Below, in pieces: positions 61,301 through 64,000 of a stretch of 64,000 nt of DNA (its first letter is position 1; every line of letters starts with the position of its first letter). Under the pieces are notes generated by a model. That model was not told the origin of the DNA, did not search any database, and worked only from the letters and a program-made list of their open reading frames with translations. The translations under genes and the position numbers were made by a program. Source of the DNA: Pycnococcus provasolii (Eukaryota > Chlorophyta > Pseudoscourfieldiophyceae > Pseudoscourfieldiales > Pycnococcaceae); assembly GCA_938743325.2 (NCBI GenBank), contig OW568885.1, positions 186,001 to 250,000 on the forward strand, read 5' to 3'.

Positions 61301-62761
61301 ACTGCCATCGACACGCTCGTGGCAGAGCCATCGCCGCCCACATCACTTGGACGGCTTATCATCGAGCTGCTAAGGTTGAGCGATCCGTTCGAGTTTGCGT
61401 ACGACCCGTTCCGTGCGCGCTGGATTCCTGTCGTTGGTGCATCGGGAGAGGCGATGGCGAGCTCGGTGGAGGCTTGCGAAGGATCCGCGGCATCTCCCCC
61501 TCCACTTGTTCCCGACGGCGACGGACTGTCGCCGCCACTGCTGAATCTGCTGTTGAGTACGGTGGGCGTCCAGGGTGTTTCTGCGCTCGATCGCGTCGTG
61601 GGCACTCGTGTCGCAGGCCGCGTTCGCGAGGCGCTCATCGCCATCGACGCCTTCCTACCGCTTGACTCAGGCTCTCGGCCCGTACCAGCAGGACAGCATG
61701 CGGGCGCCTCCGAGGTTGCACAGGCTGTTACCAGCTTGTCCTCCACTCTCTCCGAAGCTGCCCGTGGCGATGCGCGTGCTGATGCCGCCTTGACTAGTCT
61801 CGCAGGTCTTGCTGAGAGGATAGAGAAATCGCCCTTGGCTTGTCCAAGCATCATGTCCCTCGCGGGGCTCATCGCACGCATTGGGCAACACCAGCTGCTC
61901 CGTGTGAGCCTACGCGAAATGCTGTGCGAGGAGGCTGCTCTAGACGGAGGGGCGTACGGAAGCGCCTTGGCGGCACTCAGCGACGCGTTCGTGTCGACGA
62001 CGGCGGAGGCGCACTCCACGGCTCTGCACGCGACGGATACGGCAACAAAAACGTCGCTGCCTACGGACGTAGACGTTGGTCTTGCACGCCCACTTGCGGA
62101 CATGCTTGATGCGAGCGGGCTTGGATCGCCGTTTGAGACGGTTTACGTCGTGGCTGCGGAGGTGGCGCGCACGAGCCACGGGGGCAGCACAGCATCGTGG
62201 TGTGAGGGTGGCATCCCTGGACCGGTGCACGCAGGCCGCGTCGCCGACCTGCTTGTGCTGCTGACGTGCGTGTGCTGCGTTCCGCGATATGTGCAGGATC
62301 CGTCGCACGGCATCTTACTCGTCTCTTCGAAGGACCTCTCAGCCACAGGCGCAGCGTGCCGCTCTCCTCCTGACGCGCAGGCGCTGGCGGCGGGCGTGGC
62401 GTGCCTTCTTCGGCAGTTGCCTCGGTCGTACACGACGGCGTACTTTGACGGTGCCGCGTCGATCGCGCGCCTTTACTGGGGTGCAAATTGCCACGAATCT
62501 TCGAGTTCGCTCAGCGCCGCCATGACGGCATCCGCGGCGGCGGAAGCTTCTCGCGCAACGGCGTTTTTCGGCGGCAGCGGTGCGTCGAGCAAGGCGAGCA
62601 AGGCGCAGTGCGCCGCCGACGTTAGCGAGGGGATTGGATTCCTACCCAGCCAAAGTCAGCTCGTCGTTTCCTTCTTAAGGTCGATGTGCTCGTGCGGCGT
62701 GAGCGCGCGCGAGCTCAGTGCGCGTTTCGTCATCGACGGCGTTGGTGGCGTGTTTTCATAG
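58343..62761 (+). CDS. NAP1: NAP1/HEM-type subunit of the SCAR/WAVE actin-nucleation complex
   Basis: The product is 1,472 residues from the ATG at 58343. NAP1 (HEM/NCKAP1, plant GNARLED) is a scaffold of the WAVE regulatory complex that links Rac to SCAR and Arp2/3. Family-like blocks: PLPPDYIDSFFKRLPLDDAV near 325, then NYDAMRE-like text near 392 (SDYGAMREVVDKHFDG), VVAWAPGYAFDLAWWWDAYPA near 410, and LVANLQERNITTLINVSDVG and GQLRCFFLKLSRSVVEPPLM near 660-710. Large Ser/Ala-rich inserts, including a KKRAKAASE loop, make it longer than the roughly 1,130 residues of animal NAP1. It is helical throughout. The stop TAG at 62759-62761 is followed by an in-frame open tail, listed separately. Confidence 0.85.
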   Translation: MATNPRRGSLSDARRSSISPHAPPRSVAGETHAGGAAFPNYAASHAGGGGGTVYSESVALEADSAAHLALVRLVAHADALTAELLRLARAVPWPLLGVQEANARAKEAEKKAQATQQPTDIAAARRAADGASEAVRLAPVLPDFSYLIAPELFDARAEEDLASRALDDELRAAEEEDSEGGEPASGEHVILRFASRVAALLLAIVRYQADLSAFFDELASGAYIQSTPEAMLQSPKARQLMAEAPARYGQLLLLLEVALPGPVRERCVVANVRHKGWDDAAMAGPSNSVLDGVDAMDRIVSLSRKTDVDVTALRRTGAPLPPDYIDSFFKRLPLDDAVIAMICARARAEDIYAQIQHWPEPEHRTSALANQAGVVFALLHLCPRILHSDYGAMREVVDKHFDGHWVVAWAPGYAFDLAWWWDAYPAAKAALANAVTTKRAVEMQAKHIASIPICRGQLKDLVDNGSLTDPDRALSALQPTLNVIRAANHALRWLLLHDTIDGGPLSAKKLKESLFAKRPNPETVLSLLLELSYVEDIAMEVFGALVDERGERWASLRESVVSKITELAQFYLGDTPLTAKMKDEGLSSYFDGLAKAVGALELTEALVGESGRKIQSILNAIDDLMRFHQIESFLQTKQHLSDVKRLLQRMVLVANLQERNITTLINVSDVGYVFGNFQMYTQLMRGRVCRDPSSVGQLRCFFLKLSRSVVEPPLMRINECDSQDFTSVCEHYSGCVVNYVESVLVSVPEAMLDTLLEAAALARSVPALAEPPSRIERSKLRDFAVPDVRRKMAALSRRVAELAAGILHMETAFLGVIEIDPVKVLEEGLRENLRHKAHLAVDATLAFQGSAGFADEEGKSMAPVPYPPGRAAGAFGGEIGGGGGLGAGKKRAKAASERHVTVQQCLSNLKGRLDALTAAFALVFDYTGAGGPTAFDDALGDVLWSLSQKEVVAHISWRRARLTQLKRSALASGKGSSSSSSSKKGATAIDTLVAEPSPPTSLGRLIIELLRLSDPFEFAYDPFRARWIPVVGASGEAMASSVEACEGSAASPPPLVPDGDGLSPPLLNLLLSTVGVQGVSALDRVVGTRVAGRVREALIAIDAFLPLDSGSRPVPAGQHAGASEVAQAVTSLSSTLSEAARGDARADAALTSLAGLAERIEKSPLACPSIMSLAGLIARIGQHQLLRVSLREMLCEEAALDGGAYGSALAALSDAFVSTTAEAHSTALHATDTATKTSLPTDVDVGLARPLADMLDASGLGSPFETVYVVAAEVARTSHGGSTASWCEGGIPGPVHAGRVADLLVLLTCVCCVPRYVQDPSHGILLVSSKDLSATGAACRSPPDAQALAAGVACLLRQLPRSYTTAYFDGAASIARLYWGANCHESSSSLSAAMTASAAAEASRATAFFGGSGASSKASKAQCAADVSEGIGFLPSQSQLVVSFLRSMCSCGVSARELSARFVIDGVGGVFS

Positions 62762-62980
62762 CACTATCCATGGTATTTTGACTGGGTGGCGATCTTGACG
62801 GTGGAGATGGACACGCTGGCACAGGAGGTTCGCCTTGAAAGTGTGCGCATTGATAGCGTACACGGCGGTGTGATTCACGGGCGCGGGCGCATTTCCATCG
62901 CGCCGGATGCCGAACTGAATCCAAATGCGATTGACGTGTATCTCGAGGGTGCCGGGCTGCCCGTGAAAGAGAACCCGTAA
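62762..62980 (+). other. In-frame open tail after the NAP1 stop, possible readthrough extension or small ORF
   Basis: After the NAP1 TAG the same frame stays open for 72 codons to TAA at 62978-62980. The translation has protein-like composition (HYPWYFDWV, QEVRLESVRIDSVHGGVIHG). TGTAA lies at 63000-63004, 20 nt after the second stop but about 240 nt after the first, which fits the spacing seen for other genes here only if the second stop ends the message's coding part. Options: TAG readthrough, a sequence or assembly error, or a separate 57-codon ORF from the ATG at 62807. No homology was recognised. Confidence 0.4.
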
Positions 62981-63051
62981 CAACAACAACAACAACAACT
63001 GTAACAACATAATCGCCGAACAACAACAAAAATGCTTTGATTGTTACAAAA

Positions 63052-64000
63052 TCAAAGAAAACCGCCTTCACCACCTCCCGTTACCGTCTCCGGTAAGAGC
63101 TTAAAGCTCATCGCGAATGACGCGCGGGCTTCCTGCTCGCGCTCGTCGTACGAGAGCGAGTTCCACCACTCATTCCACGCATCAAAGCCTAGGATCTCGC
63201 GCGTGAGAATCCCGTGAATCTCCTGCTGCTCCTCCGTCCATGTGAGCAGTGTGCCAGCCTTGACCAGGTATATGCGCCCACACCACAAGAACCATGCTGG
63301 CGCGCCAACGCTCAGCACGATGGTCAGCGTGCCTTTCGTCTTCGGATCCCAATGCGGATAATGATAAAAGCTGTTCAAGTTCAGTTGAGCGCGAACAAAA
63401 TCGCCGCACTTGAAGTGCTTCTGTATAGCCTTGATGACTGCCGACAAGCCGGGAAACTTGTCAAAGCTGGAGGTGGGGTAAAATAGCATCTTGGATCGTG
63501 TGCTATATCGCGACGCTCGTCGCGCAAAGCGCGTGGATGTATACATCTCGGCCATGATCCATGGAGGCACGTCCATGTGGGTTTGGTGCATCTGGCCGAG
63601 TGGTACCCGAGGTTGCGCGCCGTTGTTGTAGCGTTGCACTGCACCCTCGCGATGCGGCTCGTCGTTGTTGGCGCTGTTGCTGTTGCCGTTGTTGTTGCCG
63701 TTGATGTACGATCGATTCGGAAGGATAATCTCATGTGCAATCTCACATGACTTTTCGTCGTTTGTGGGACGTCGAATGATTGGTGGAGTTTTTGGGAGAG
63801 ATGGTGCGGCCCACCACTCCTTCTGGCTCTTCAGGCCGAGCGTGCGCACGTACGCGCACGCATTCTCGAAGCTGCGATATTCGCCAGCCACCTTGCCCTC
63901 CGCGTATCCGAGGAAGTCGCCCCAAGACGTCCAGCCTGATGACGCGTACGTCCTTTGAGGATTGCTCGGCATATCGTGCGGACGTGCACCTGACGAACTC
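63052..64000 (-). CDS. Repeat-containing protein with AlkB-like dioxygenase domain, C-terminal part (5' end outside window)
   Basis: The frame enters at the right edge with SSSGARPHD before the ATG at 63972, so that ATG is internal and the start lies beyond the window. Seen: an algal 'integrase-repeat' type unit, ARPHDMPSNPQRTYASSGWT then SWGDFLGY, followed by FENACAYVRTLGLKSQKEWW, whose repeats normally come in series. A low-complexity Asn/Gly stretch follows. The last 150 residues look like an AlkB-type Fe(II)/2-oxoglutarate dioxygenase: LNSFYHYPHWDPKTKG holds His-x-Asp, then TIVLSVGAPAWFL, and EIHGILTRE supplies a distal His and Arg. Substrate (nucleic acid, protein or other) is unknown. 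TGTAA on its strand at 63044-63048, 4 nt past the stop. Confidence 0.72.
   Translation of the reverse strand, partial: SSSGARPHDMPSNPQRTYASSGWTSWGDFLGYAEGKVAGEYRSFENACAYVRTLGLKSQKEWWAAPSLPKTPPIIRRPTNDEKSCEIAHEIILPNRSYINGNNNGNSNSANNDEPHREGAVQRYNNGAQPRVPLGQMHQTHMDVPPWIMAEMYTSTRFARRASRYSTRSKMLFYPTSSFDKFPGLSAVIKAIQKHFKCGDFVRAQLNLNSFYHYPHWDPKTKGTLTIVLSVGAPAWFLWCGRIYLVKAGTLLTWTEEQQEIHGILTREILGFDAWNEWWNSLSYDEREQEARASFAMSFKLLPETVTGGGEGGFL

Overview
The window looks like nuclear DNA of a small, gene-dense, intron-poor green alga, most likely prasinophyte-grade. The naming is inference. The grounds are: (1) about 24 eukaryotic protein genes, nearly all readable as one uninterrupted frame; (2) plant-type architectures, namely a SIZ1-type SUMO ligase with SAP, PHD, PINIT and SP-RING, a CCR4 with the plant-type N-terminal Cys/His module, a plant group-I-like bZIP, and proteins with plastid-transit-like N termini; (3) TGTAA, the green-algal poly(A) signal, shortly after many stop codons; (4) short CCCTAA-like telomere-box tracts between genes. 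I saw no rRNA, tRNA, CRISPR array or intact mobile element.

Layout, left to right: 3' part of a CobW/ZNG1-type GTPase (+); bacterial/type II-like citrate synthase (+); seven-bladed RCC1-repeat protein (-); CRC/tesmin-TSO1 protein (+); possible zinc-binding terminal exon (-, weak); plastid-type coiled-coil membrane protein (+); RanBPM/GID-type SPRY-LisH-CTLH protein (-); a gap with a probable LINE 3' relic; a pentameric Cys-loop ion channel with an IQ motif (+); a 4,185-residue protein with about 24.7 near-identical 132-residue repeats between Sfi1-like ends (+); WD40-RING protein (-); SurE (+); DnaJ protein (+); YY1-like factor with three fingers (-); VPS45 (+); ApaG-domain protein (-); SIZ1 (+); MOT1/BTAF1 (-); plastid-type bacterial-PH protein (+); bZIP (+); ATE1 (-); papain-family protease (-); CCR4 (+); EAF6 (-); NAP1/HEM of the SCAR/WAVE complex (+) with a possible in-frame readthrough tail; 3' part of a repeat plus AlkB-like dioxygenase protein (-).

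The genes are packed mostly as alternating convergent and divergent pairs. Convergent 3' ends are often under 250 bp apart, and one pair shares a palindromic poly(A) signal. Divergent starts share short C-rich promoters in which AACCCCGAA recurs. Most genes are unrelated housekeeping functions: carbon metabolism, transcription and chromatin (MOT1, YY1, EAF6, CRC, bZIP), protein fate (ATE1, GID-type RanBPM, SIZ1, WD40-RING, protease, DnaJ), mRNA decay (CCR4), trafficking and cytoskeleton (VPS45, NAP1, Sfi1-like giant) and plastid proteins. I see no operon-like system. The most unusual items are the giant repeat gene, the algal Cys-loop channel with a calmodulin-type motif, and the NAP1 readthrough candidate.
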